Shown piece after piece: positions 1 to 6,883 of a stretch of 12,067 nt of DNA. The stretch covers positions 1-12,067 of the forward strand of contig JBCBRD010000094.1 in assembly GCA_039819885.1 (NCBI GenBank). The letters are read 5' to 3'. The stretch is from JBCBRD01 sp039819885 (lineage in GTDB: Bacteria > Pseudomonadota > Alphaproteobacteria > Rhizobiales > Hyphomicrobiaceae). How positions within the stretch are numbered: position 1 is the stretch's first letter; each line of letters begins with the position of its first letter. The notes under the pieces are model-generated. The model saw only the letters and a program-made list of their open reading frames with translations. It was not told the DNA's origin and searched no databases. The translations under genes and the position numbers were made by a program.

Positions 1-205
1 GTTTCAGATCCAACCGGACACCGCTCTGCGCCAGGTTTGGTTGTCGATTGTTTACATTTTTAACTTGGATCGCCGTGCCGGTGCGACAGCTTTGGGCAAA
101 TGATGCCAGTCCACATAAGCTACCGCTGAACGTTGCTCCAAGATAAAAATGTAAACAATCGACAACCAAACCTGGCGCAGAGCGGTGTCCGGTTGGATCT
201 GAAAC
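1..205. repeat. Long inverted repeat, about 69-base arms
   Basis: Bases 1-62 are an exact reverse complement of 144-205. After one mismatch (63 against 143) pairing continues for 64-69 against 137-142, giving 68 of 69 paired positions around a centre of about 67 bases (70-136). The centre pairs poorly with itself, apart from a small hairpin (GGCA at 95-98, TGCC at 104-107). The left arm begins at the window edge, so its true outer end and any target-site duplication cannot be seen. Possible explanations are a miniature inverted-repeat element, the ends of a decayed insertion sequence, a strong RNA hairpin upstream of lysC, or a fold-back assembly artefact. I do not recognise the arm sequence as the end of a known insertion-sequence family. 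The pairing is read directly from the sequence; its meaning is open. Confidence 0.93.
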
Positions 206-398
206 GCCTTTCATATGGAAAAAGCCTACCGTTTGTAACGTCTGGATGGTTGATCGGCGCGCGCGTTAGTGGCACACGCAGCATCATCTGCGCTTCAGCG
301 CTCGGCTCCAATCACAGAAATCGAGCATCACGGGACGGTTCGCGCGTCGGCGACACAAGACGCGTGCACGCCGCGATTAAAGGACGGACACGGATTGC
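206..398. other. Leader region of lysC, no gene seen
   Basis: This stretch between the inverted repeat and lysC holds no convincing gene: the overlapping open frames have no recognisable protein character. It presumably carries the lysC promoter and 5' leader. I could not find a -35/-10 pair good enough to call. A purine-rich ribosome site (AGGA at 381-384, GGA at 386-388) precedes the lysC ATG. I see no lysine riboswitch pattern. Confidence 0.5.
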
Positions 399-1661
399 AT
401 GGCGACTGTCGTAATGAAATTTGGAGGCACGTCGGTCGCCAATCTCGACCGGATTGCGAACGTCGCCCGCCACGTTGAGCGCGAGGTCAAGGCAGGAAAC
501 CACGTGGCCGTCGTCGTTTCCGCCATGGCTGGAACAACCAATCAGCTCGTCGACTGGGTTTGCGAAACCAGTCCCCTGCATGATGCACGCGAATACGATG
601 CTGTTGTTGCGTCAGGTGAACAGGTCAGCGCCGGGCTACTTGCGATCCGTCTGCAACAGATGGGCATCTCCGCTCGATCATGGCAGGGATGGCAAATCCC
701 GGTCTACACGTCGACCGACCATGGTTCAGCCCGGATCAACGAAATCGACGCAGCAAGGCTTCTGGGCCGTGTAACCGCGGGCGAGGTCGCTGTGGTCACC
801 GGATTTCAAGGCATTGAGCCCGAAAGCGGACGCATTGCAACATTGGGCCGTGGCGGCTCCGATACCAGCGCGGTCGCTATCGCCATCGCTTTAAAAGCTG
901 ATGTCTGTGATATCTACACGGACGTTGACGGGGTCTACACAACAGACCCTCGCATCGTACCTGAGGCCCGCCGAATGGCTCGTGTGTCCTATGAAGAGAT
1001 GCTCGAAATGGCATCTCTCGGCTCAAAGGTTTTACAGACCCGGTCTGTCGAACTGGCCATGATCCATCAGATGCGGATGCGCGTGTTATCGAGCTTTGCT
1101 GACCCAGATACCATTGAACCGCTGGGCAATGGCCCATTTCAGGATATCGGGACAATTGTCAGCAGTGAGGAGGATATTGTGGAAGCCCAGGTCGTGAGCG
1201 GGATCGCCTATGCGAAAAACGAGGCGAAAGTGACCATTCTAAAAGTCGCCGACAAACCAGGGGTTGCTGCGCGCATTTTCGGTCCGCTGTCTGATGCAGC
1301 CATCAACGTCGACATGATTGTGCAAAACGTGACGCCAGACGGAGCCCATACGGACCTCACCTTCACCGTAGAACAAAGTCAGCTCCACAAAACGTTGGAA
1401 GTACTCAAGAAAATAGAAAAAGACATCGGTGCATTTGAAACGCGTTCATCAGACGATGTCGTGAAAATATCGGTGATCGGTGTTGGGATGCGCTCTCATG
1501 CGGGTGTTGCGGCGACGATGTTCAAGTCATTGTCGGAAAAAGGCATAAACATTCTGGCGATCTCAACTTCTGAGATCAAAATTAGCGTATTGATTGATAA
1601 AGACTATGCTGAGCTCGCGGTGCGAACGCTCCATGAGGTGTACGGATTGGATGCAGCCTAA
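399..1661 (+). CDS. lysC: Aspartate kinase
   Basis: Aspartate kinase phosphorylates L-aspartate with ATP, the first step to lysine, threonine, methionine and diaminopimelate. The 420-residue protein has the family's usual length for the monofunctional enzyme. The N-terminal amino-acid kinase domain opens with KFGGTSV at residues 7-13, then shows GRGGSDTSA starting at residue 150 and DVDGVYTTDPR at 175-185, all typical nucleotide and substrate motifs. Two C-terminal ACT domains follow, the first around DKPGVAARIF (from residue 285) and the second from about residue 357, ending with the conserved TSEIKISVLI stretch. These normally bind lysine or threonine for feedback inhibition, so allosteric control is expected, though the effector cannot be read from sequence. 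The ATG at 399 is chosen because the kinase motif starts at residue 7 and AGGA/GGA lies 10-14 bases upstream. No homoserine dehydrogenase domain is fused. It leads a forward cluster with ptsP, prfA and prmC. Confidence 0.97.
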   Translation: MATVVMKFGGTSVANLDRIANVARHVEREVKAGNHVAVVVSAMAGTTNQLVDWVCETSPLHDAREYDAVVASGEQVSAGLLAIRLQQMGISARSWQGWQIPVYTSTDHGSARINEIDAARLLGRVTAGEVAVVTGFQGIEPESGRIATLGRGGSDTSAVAIAIALKADVCDIYTDVDGVYTTDPRIVPEARRMARVSYEEMLEMASLGSKVLQTRSVELAMIHQMRMRVLSSFADPDTIEPLGNGPFQDIGTIVSSEEDIVEAQVVSGIAYAKNEAKVTILKVADKPGVAARIFGPLSDAAINVDMIVQNVTPDGAHTDLTFTVEQSQLHKTLEVLKKIEKDIGAFETRSSDDVVKISVIGVGMRSHAGVAATMFKSLSEKGINILAISTSEIKISVLIDKDYAELAVRTLHEVYGLDAA

Positions 1662-1665
1662 GCGC

Positions 1666-1695
1666 AAGGCTGGCGGAGGTCGTGAACGACGCCTT
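1666..1695 (+). other. Weak hairpin after lysC
   Basis: AAGGC (1666-1670) pairs with GCCTT (1691-1695), and inside lies a smaller GTCG-TGAA-CGAC stem (1679-1690) with an eight-base bulge. No run of T follows, so it is a poor intrinsic terminator. It could weaken but probably does not stop transcription into ptsP. Its left part also belongs to a motif shared with two other gaps. Confidence 0.25.
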
Positions 1696-1742
1696 GTGTG
1701 TGGGTGTCGCGTCTGACATCACCGCGAATTGAGAGCGCACCT

Positions 1743-1769
1743 TACAGCATCGACTGAAGCTGTATCGAC
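1743..1769. promoter_or_regulatory. Small hairpin and direct repeat before ptsP
   Basis: TACAGC (1743-1748) and GCTGTA (1759-1764) form a perfect six-base inverted repeat with a 10-base loop. The hexamer ATCGAC occurs at 1749-1754 and again at 1764-1769. Placed 20-50 bases before the first possible ptsP start, this could be an operator or a leader hairpin, but the pairing is short enough to arise by chance. Confidence 0.2.
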
Positions 1770-1790
1770 CGCGCTACTGCATTCGGCGAG

Positions 1791-4136
1791 ATGAATACGA
1801 ATAAGCCCATGTGGGGCGCTGACGATAGGGCAACGGCAACGGGTATGAAGTCAAACCGAGGAAAAGAGCCCAGCATAATCTCCTCGGAGCCCGCCCTGCG
1901 TGTCGTTATGCGTCGGCTGCGCGCCATTATGGCTGACGAAGGTGACGGCCAATCGCGACTGGATAAAATCGTTCGGCAAATCGCCGGCGTCATGATTGCA
2001 GAAGTTTGCTCAATCTATGTGAAGCGCCGCGACGGGTCCTTGGAGCTGTTTGCCACCGAGGGGCTCAACGCCGATGCACCACACAACACGCGACTGAAGC
2101 GCGGTGAAGGTTTGGTCGGTCGCTGCGCGGAACTCAACGAACCCATGAACGAACCGGATGCTCAGGCCCATCCAGCATTCTCGTATCGTCCGGAGACAGG
2201 CGAAGAGGCCTATAAATCGTTCCTCGCTGTTCCCGTCCAACGTGCGAGCCAGGTGCTTGGCGTCCTGGTGGTTCAAAACCACACCCAGAAGGAATACTTG
2301 GACGAGGACGTCGAGGTTTTGCAGGCCACGGCAATGGTTGTCGCCGAGCTACTGGGCTCAGGCACCGTCGCAGGCTCAGATGCCGATGTCGAAGGGGCCA
2401 AGTCGCAAAACGCTAAGCTGGCGGGTGAGCCCATCGCGGATGGTATCGCACTGGGACATGTGGTCTTCCACGAGCCTCGCATTGTTGTCACCCAACTGCT
2501 CTCTGAAGAACCAGACGTCGAACTCGCCCGCGTCGACGATGCACTAACGAAGCTGAGGGCATCACTCGACGAGATGTTTTCCGAGGAACGCCTAATGGTC
2601 GCGGGCGAACACCGCGACGTGCTTGAAGCCTATCGGATGTTTGCCAATGACCGTGGCTGGGTAAAACGCCTCCGCGATGCCACGCAAGGTGGACTGACCG
2701 CAGAAGCTGCAATTGAACGCGTCCAAAACACGACGCGCGCGCGGATGCTTCGCCAGAGCGATCCATATTGGCGTGAGCGCGTTCGCGATCTGGACGACCT
2801 TTCTGATCGCCTCATGCGTATTGTCGCTGGCCGCAAAAGCGGTGCCGATGATCCATCAGAATTGCCAGACGACACCATCCTCGTCGCTCGAACCATGGGT
2901 CCAGCAGAACTCCTGGACTACGATCGAACAAAGCTTCGCGGTCTCGTGGTGGAAGACGGCAGTGGTCAGAGCCACGTCGCGATCGTTGCTAAGGCCTTGG
3001 GGATTGCCGCTGTCGGCCAAGTTGGCCGCGCTGTTGAACATGCCGATACAGGCGATGCGATCATCGTTGATGCCGAGATTGGCGAGGTCCATCTCCGCCC
3101 GTCACCTGAACTTGTGTCCTCGTATTCTGACAAGGTCAAACTGCGTGCCAAACGACAGCAACGCTACGATGCTTTGCGCGAACAGCCGGCCGTAACAAAA
3201 GACGGTGTTCGCATCGCACTCCAGATCAACGCGGGCCTCCTCGTTGACATGCCACACGTCGCTCAATCCGGAGCCGATGGCGTCGGCCTCTTCAGAACCG
3301 AGCTTCAATTTATGCTCGCCGATCGCATCCCAAGGACAGACAATCAGGCGCGGACATACAAGGCGGTAATGGGTGAGGCTGCGGGCAAGCCCGTCGTCTT
3401 TCGCGCGCTCGACATCGGCGGTGACAAGGTCCTTCCCTACCTGCGCCCAAATGTCGAGGAGAACCCCGCGATCGGCTGGCGCGCCATCAGGATGTCATTG
3501 GACCGCGAGGGTTTGTTCCGCATGCAGGTTCGAGCATTCCTGCGTGCCTGTGCAGGTGATCGTCTGAACTTGATGATCCCGATGGTGACGACAAGTGCTG
3601 AGATGGATCTGGCGCGCGCCGTCATCGACAAAGAAATCGCGCGATCAAAAAAGCTCCAAAAGCCTCTGCCCACTGAGATCAAGATAGGGGCAATGCTGGA
3701 AGTCCCGAACCTCTTGTTCGAGTTGGACGAGTTCCTGCCTCGCGTCGACTTCGTCTCGATCGGCTCCAATGATCTTATGCAGTTCTTGCTGGCAGCGGAT
3801 CGTACAAACGCGCGGGTTGGCGCTCGCTATGACGTCCTGTCACCAGGACCGTTGCGCGCATTGCTCTCCATTACCCGAGCAGCGGAACGAAAGAACGTGC
3901 CTGTCACGGTTTGCGGCGAGATGGCCGGTACGCCGGTGGAGGCTATGGCCCTCATCGCATTGGGGTTTCGCACACTATCAATGGGCGCGGGGTCAATTGG
4001 TCCGGTCAAGTCGATGGTCCTGACCTCGAATGTAGCCGAAGTAACCGAAGCAATGGATCAGTGGCTTGCATCCGGCGTTCTCGACATCCGCGAAAAACTG
4101 GTCGAGTTTGCCAAGTCCAATTCAATTGAGATATGA
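1791..4136 (+). CDS. ptsP: PtsP, nitrogen-PTS enzyme I (EI-Ntr) with GAF domain
   Basis: PtsP takes phosphate from phosphoenolpyruvate and passes it to NPr and then EIIA-Ntr, a cytoplasmic regulatory relay linked to nitrogen and potassium status. Domains in order: a GAF sensor (about residues 40-175, with AEVCSIYVKRRDGSLELFATEG), an enzyme I N-terminal helical region, the mobile phospho-histidine domain with His395 in GQSHVAIVAK, and the PEP-binding TIM barrel with FRTE (501-504), RALDIGGDKVLPYL, GSNDL (658-662) and Cys708 in VCGEMAG. All expected catalytic residues are present. The flank of the active histidine is unusual: GSGQSH where the family has GG-x-TSH, and K where AR is usual. The start is uncertain: ATG 1791 gives 781 residues, but ATG 1845, with AGGG 14 bases upstream, gives 763 and fits the usual length of about 750 better, since family-like sequence begins near residue 33. 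It lies 129 bases after lysC, a common alphaproteobacterial pairing. Confidence 0.96.
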   Translation: MNTNKPMWGADDRATATGMKSNRGKEPSIISSEPALRVVMRRLRAIMADEGDGQSRLDKIVRQIAGVMIAEVCSIYVKRRDGSLELFATEGLNADAPHNTRLKRGEGLVGRCAELNEPMNEPDAQAHPAFSYRPETGEEAYKSFLAVPVQRASQVLGVLVVQNHTQKEYLDEDVEVLQATAMVVAELLGSGTVAGSDADVEGAKSQNAKLAGEPIADGIALGHVVFHEPRIVVTQLLSEEPDVELARVDDALTKLRASLDEMFSEERLMVAGEHRDVLEAYRMFANDRGWVKRLRDATQGGLTAEAAIERVQNTTRARMLRQSDPYWRERVRDLDDLSDRLMRIVAGRKSGADDPSELPDDTILVARTMGPAELLDYDRTKLRGLVVEDGSGQSHVAIVAKALGIAAVGQVGRAVEHADTGDAIIVDAEIGEVHLRPSPELVSSYSDKVKLRAKRQQRYDALREQPAVTKDGVRIALQINAGLLVDMPHVAQSGADGVGLFRTELQFMLADRIPRTDNQARTYKAVMGEAAGKPVVFRALDIGGDKVLPYLRPNVEENPAIGWRAIRMSLDREGLFRMQVRAFLRACAGDRLNLMIPMVTTSAEMDLARAVIDKEIARSKKLQKPLPTEIKIGAMLEVPNLLFELDEFLPRVDFVSIGSNDLMQFLLAADRTNARVGARYDVLSPGPLRALLSITRAAERKNVPVTVCGEMAGTPVEAMALIALGFRTLSMGAGSIGPVKSMVLTSNVAEVTEAMDQWLASGVLDIREKLVEFAKSNSIEI

Positions 4137-4146
4137 GCCGACAGCT

Positions 4147-4162
4147 TTGCAGCACACTGCAA
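4147..4162. other. Short hairpin between ptsP and prfA
   Basis: TTGCAG (4147-4152) and CTGCAA (4157-4162) form a perfect six-base stem with the four-base loop CACA, 10 bases after the ptsP stop. No T run follows, so read-through into prfA is expected. It may be an mRNA 3'-end or processing structure. Confidence 0.25.
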
Positions 4163-4247
4163 CGAGAGAGTGTCGCCAGTCGGGCTGTACGGAAAAAGGC
4201 TGGCGTAGCACAAGGCAACCAGCAACCAGAAAGATGCACAACACCGT

Positions 4248-5333
4248 ATGAGCGGGATTCCAGAAGAAAAACTCAACCACTTGGTCACGCGCTGGGAGAC
4301 GATCCAAAGTCAGCTCAACGAGGGTGTGGATCAGGATGCGTACGTTGCGCTCACCAAGGAATTCTCCGAGCTCAATCCGGTCGTGACAATCATCCACGAT
4401 CTGAGAAGCGCTCAAAACGAATTTGCTGACCTTGCCACTATCATGACGGATGAAAGCGCAGATGAAGAGATGCGCGAGATGGCCGAAGCCGAATTGGAAG
4501 ACGTTCGCAAGCGCATCGACGATGTCACCCAGGCATTAAGAGTCGAGTTACTGCCGAAAGATGCCGCCGATGACCGCAGTGCGATTCTGGAAATTCGCGC
4601 AGGCACCGGAGGGGATGAGGCAGCACTCTTCGCGGCGGATCTTTACCGGATGTACCAACGCTATTCGGAGCTTCGCGGCTGGAAAACTGAAATCATGTCC
4701 GCATCGGAAAACGATCTGGGTGGGTTCAAAGAAGTCACCGTTGCTGTCAAAGGCACCGGGGTCTTCTCGCGCTTGAAGTTTGAATCCGGAGTTCACCGTG
4801 TTCAGCGCATTCCAGCAACCGAAACCGGTGGGCGCATCCACACCTCTGCAGCCACAGTCGCAGTACTTCCCGAGGCCGAGGAGGTGGACGTCGATATCAA
4901 AGCCGAAGACATCCGCATTGATACCATGCGTGCAGGCGGTGCAGGCGGTCAGCACGTCAACAAGACGGATAGCGCGGTCCGTATCACTCACCTCCCAACC
5001 GGCATCATCGTTGTGTCTGCCGAGAAGTCTCAACACCAGAACCGGCGCCTTGCCATGCAGGTCCTGCGATCTCGGATCTACGAAATGGAGCGTGAACGCG
5101 CAGCAAGCGAACGTGCGGGCGCCCGCCGCGAACAGGTCGGGTCCGGCGACCGATCCCAGCGAATTCGCACCTACAACTTCCCACAAGGGCGGATCACCGA
5201 TCACCGCATCAACATGACGTTGCACAAGCTGGACAGCGTGATCGCCGGGGAAGGATTGGACGAGATGGTTGAAGCACTGATCACAAACGATCAAGCCGAG
5301 CGTCTTGCAGCCTTTGAAGAGGTCAGCGCGTGA
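4248..5333 (+). CDS. prfA: Peptide chain release factor 1
   Basis: RF1 recognises UAA and UAG stop codons in the ribosomal A site and triggers release of the finished peptide. At 361 residues it matches the family's usual length of about 360. The N-terminal helical domain is followed by the stop-reading loop with Pro189-Ala190-Thr191 (RIPATETGG); PAT is the RF1 signature, as against SPF in RF2. The peptidyl-hydrolysis motif is GGQ at 233-235 within AGGAGGQHVNKTDSAV. Gln235 is the known methylation target of PrmC in this family, and the prmC gene follows with a four-base overlap. There is no internal frameshift of the kind seen in many RF2 genes. The start at ATG 4248 fits the family N-terminus (helical, acidic from the first residues). 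The ribosome site is weak: only AGAAAGA at 4228-4234, about 13 bases upstream. The gap to ptsP is 111 bases. Confidence 0.98.
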   Translation: MSGIPEEKLNHLVTRWETIQSQLNEGVDQDAYVALTKEFSELNPVVTIIHDLRSAQNEFADLATIMTDESADEEMREMAEAELEDVRKRIDDVTQALRVELLPKDAADDRSAILEIRAGTGGDEAALFAADLYRMYQRYSELRGWKTEIMSASENDLGGFKEVTVAVKGTGVFSRLKFESGVHRVQRIPATETGGRIHTSAATVAVLPEAEEVDVDIKAEDIRIDTMRAGGAGGQHVNKTDSAVRITHLPTGIIVVSAEKSQHQNRRLAMQVLRSRIYEMERERAASERAGARREQVGSGDRSQRIRTYNFPQGRITDHRINMTLHKLDSVIAGEGLDEMVEALITNDQAERLAAFEEVSA

Positions 5334-6250
5334 GTGGGCAAGCGTACCCCGCCGACAACCAAACACTTGGCGAATTGATTGACAACGTCACATCGCAGCT
5401 ACGTTCAGCAGACATTGAAGACCCGCGTCGCGAGGCCCGTCGCCTTGTAACTGAAGTGCTCGCACTTGATGCGGCAGCAGCACTCGCAAATCCAAACGCG
5501 ATCATCACCGCAAAAGGGGCTCTGCACATTCGTGACGCATCTGCACGTCGCGCGGCTCACGAACCATTGTCTAGGATCCTGGGCTCAAGGGAGTTCTACG
5601 GCCGCACATTCCAACTGAGCGCCGACACGCTGGACCCCAGGCCCGATACGGAGGCTTTGATAGAGTTTGCGCTGGAACTGATGTCTAACCATATCGCCAA
5701 CGATATCTCTCTCCGCATCCTCGACATCGGAACCGGGTCTGGCTGCATCGCGGTAACATTGGCCTGCGAGCTTCCAAAATCCAAGGTCATTGCAACCGAC
5801 ATCAGTGCGGGTGCGTTGAAAACCGCAGTATTGAACGCCGATCGCCATTCGGTCGCTGACCACATCACGTTTGTTGAAACCGATGGGCTTAGGGATGTCG
5901 AAGGGGCATTCGATCTCGTCGTCAGCAACCCCCCTTACATCCGATCATCAACCCTCACCGATTTAGATCCTGAAGTTCTCAACCATGATCCGTTGCGCGC
6001 CTTGGACGGTGGGCAAGATGGGCTGAAATTTTACAGGCAATGGATCAGCCAATTGGCATCCCTGGTGCCCAGGGCCGCAGTAGTCTTAGAGGTCGGTGCT
6101 GACTGTCATGGTAACGGCCAACACGCCGAAGACTCACAGGCCGAGCAGGTCCAAGCGCTGCTGCGCAACGCCTTCAATCGCCAAACAATCACCAAAAAGG
6201 ATCTTTCTGGCCACACTCGCTGTGTGGCAATTGCACCAGTAAAGCCATGA
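5330..6250 (+). CDS. prmC: PrmC, release factor glutamine methyltransferase (HemK family)
   Basis: PrmC uses S-adenosylmethionine to methylate the glutamine of the GGQ motif in release factors, which raises termination efficiency. The 306-residue protein has the N-terminal helical release-factor-binding domain (roughly residues 1-105), then a Rossmann methyltransferase domain: motif I with DIGTGSG at 132-138 and the catalytic NPPY at 200-203, which positions the glutamine amide. DPRPDTEALIE before motif I is also a family hallmark. The start is GTG 5330, overlapping the prfA stop as GTGA, so the two are almost certainly translationally coupled enzyme and substrate. The protein is somewhat longer than the usual 280-290 residues, partly from a polar stretch near the C-terminus (GADCHGNGQHAEDS) where family members have a short loop. 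No terminator with a T tract follows; a seven-base hairpin lies about 95 bases downstream. Confidence 0.96.
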   Translation: MSGQAYPADNQTLGELIDNVTSQLRSADIEDPRREARRLVTEVLALDAAAALANPNAIITAKGALHIRDASARRAAHEPLSRILGSREFYGRTFQLSADTLDPRPDTEALIEFALELMSNHIANDISLRILDIGTGSGCIAVTLACELPKSKVIATDISAGALKTAVLNADRHSVADHITFVETDGLRDVEGAFDLVVSNPPYIRSSTLTDLDPEVLNHDPLRALDGGQDGLKFYRQWISQLASLVPRAAVVLEVGADCHGNGQHAEDSQAEQVQALLRNAFNRQTITKKDLSGHTRCVAIAPVKP

Positions 6251-6344
6251 GATACCATGCGTTATGGAACATGCTGCAAAAAAGGTTGGCGTAGGCTGCG
6301 AGCCGTTGTAATGTTCCGACCATACCGAAACAGCGAATTGACCA

Positions 6345-6363
6345 TCAGCCTAAATAAGGCTGA
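6345..6363. terminator. Hairpin after prmC, possible terminator
   Basis: TCAGCCT (6345-6351) and AGGCTGA (6357-6363) pair perfectly over seven bases around the loop AAATA. It lies 95 bases past the prmC stop and could end the lysC-ptsP-prfA-prmC transcript. No T run follows on either strand, so intrinsic termination is uncertain. Confidence 0.35.
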
Positions 6364-6396
6364 CAGAGCATCAGTTCGGCAGGGCAAATGGCCCAA

Positions 6397-6870
6397 CTAG
6401 AAACGCTCAATAACTAGCTTCTCTCGCTTGAGCCAAGTTTCAAGAGTTCTTGAATTAGGCCCCGTTCTGACCTGGACACGATGACAGGCGATGAGCAGTG
6501 AAAATGAGCGACCAGCCAGCAAAACGGGATTGAGCGCTTTTGAGAGCCGCTCTCTACAGCTAGGTCTTTCGGAAATCGCGTAAACACTCGCGTCCCGATC
6601 AAGCCACTTAAGAAGTTGAATGAATAAATCGTAGAGCACAGTCGCAAACCGAGTGAAGTTCTCACGATGAACGGCGGGGCAAGGCCAGTCATTGGGCTGA
6701 TGACTTAAGTTGGTCGACGAGTAGAGCAGCCAGCCAAAACGATGAGAAGCATGCGATAAGGCCTGCTCTGGACGGTGTTTTCCATGGCGATAATGGTCGC
6801 CAAAACCAGGGTGATTGAGATCGCCCACAACGAAGACCGCAGTAGTCAATAATCTGCTGCAATCAGGTTG
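6397..6870 (-). pseudogene. Possible remnant (3' part) of an unidentified gene
   Basis: A reverse-strand frame stays open from inside the DUF4167 gene to a stop at 6397. The upstream part (above about 6870) is antisense to the DUF4167 start and has the arginine- and cysteine-rich look of a shadow frame. From about 6850 downward it reads like a globular protein: VFVVGDLNHPGFGDHYRHGK, then HRFGWLLYSSTNLSH, WPCPAVHRENFTRF and ATVLYDLFIQLLKWL, with a charged C-terminus (LKREKLVIERF). No good ATG with a ribosome site precedes this part, so if it is coding it has lost its 5' end. I do not recognise the family; a carbohydrate-related enzyme is only a guess. It may also be a chance open frame. Confidence 0.35.
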
Positions 6871-6883
6871 AGAACGGGAGCCG

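Larger units (their letters stand above)
6251..6883. other. 633-base gap between prmC and the DUF4167 gene
   Basis: No intact gene can be supported here. By eye the stretch is more AT-rich than its neighbours. It contains a copy of a motif shared with two earlier gaps (6279-6294), the hairpin at 6345-6363, a short near-palindrome TTCAAGA-GT-TCTTGAA (6439-6454), and a reverse-strand open frame of protein-like character ending at 6397. The promoter of the DUF4167 gene is presumably in its right part; I could not pick a convincing one. It looks like a site of past gene loss or insertion in an otherwise compact region. Confidence 0.6.

Noticed and set aside
2..103. Short forward open frame from the window edge ending in TGA at 101-103
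   Set aside because: It covers the left arm of the inverted repeat, has only 33 codons and shows no family character; an upstream gene end cannot be supported.
206..398. Lysine riboswitch ahead of lysC
   Set aside because: No recognisable L-box core was seen, and such riboswitches are mainly known from Firmicutes and gammaproteobacteria.
133..414. Forward open frame over the right arm and lysC leader
   Set aside because: No ribosome site, no protein-like pattern, and it overlaps the lysC start in another frame.
4548..5366. Reverse open frame of 272 codons opposite prfA
   Set aside because: It is antisense to the well-supported release factor gene, rich in Cys and His as shadow frames often are, and has no recognisable domain.
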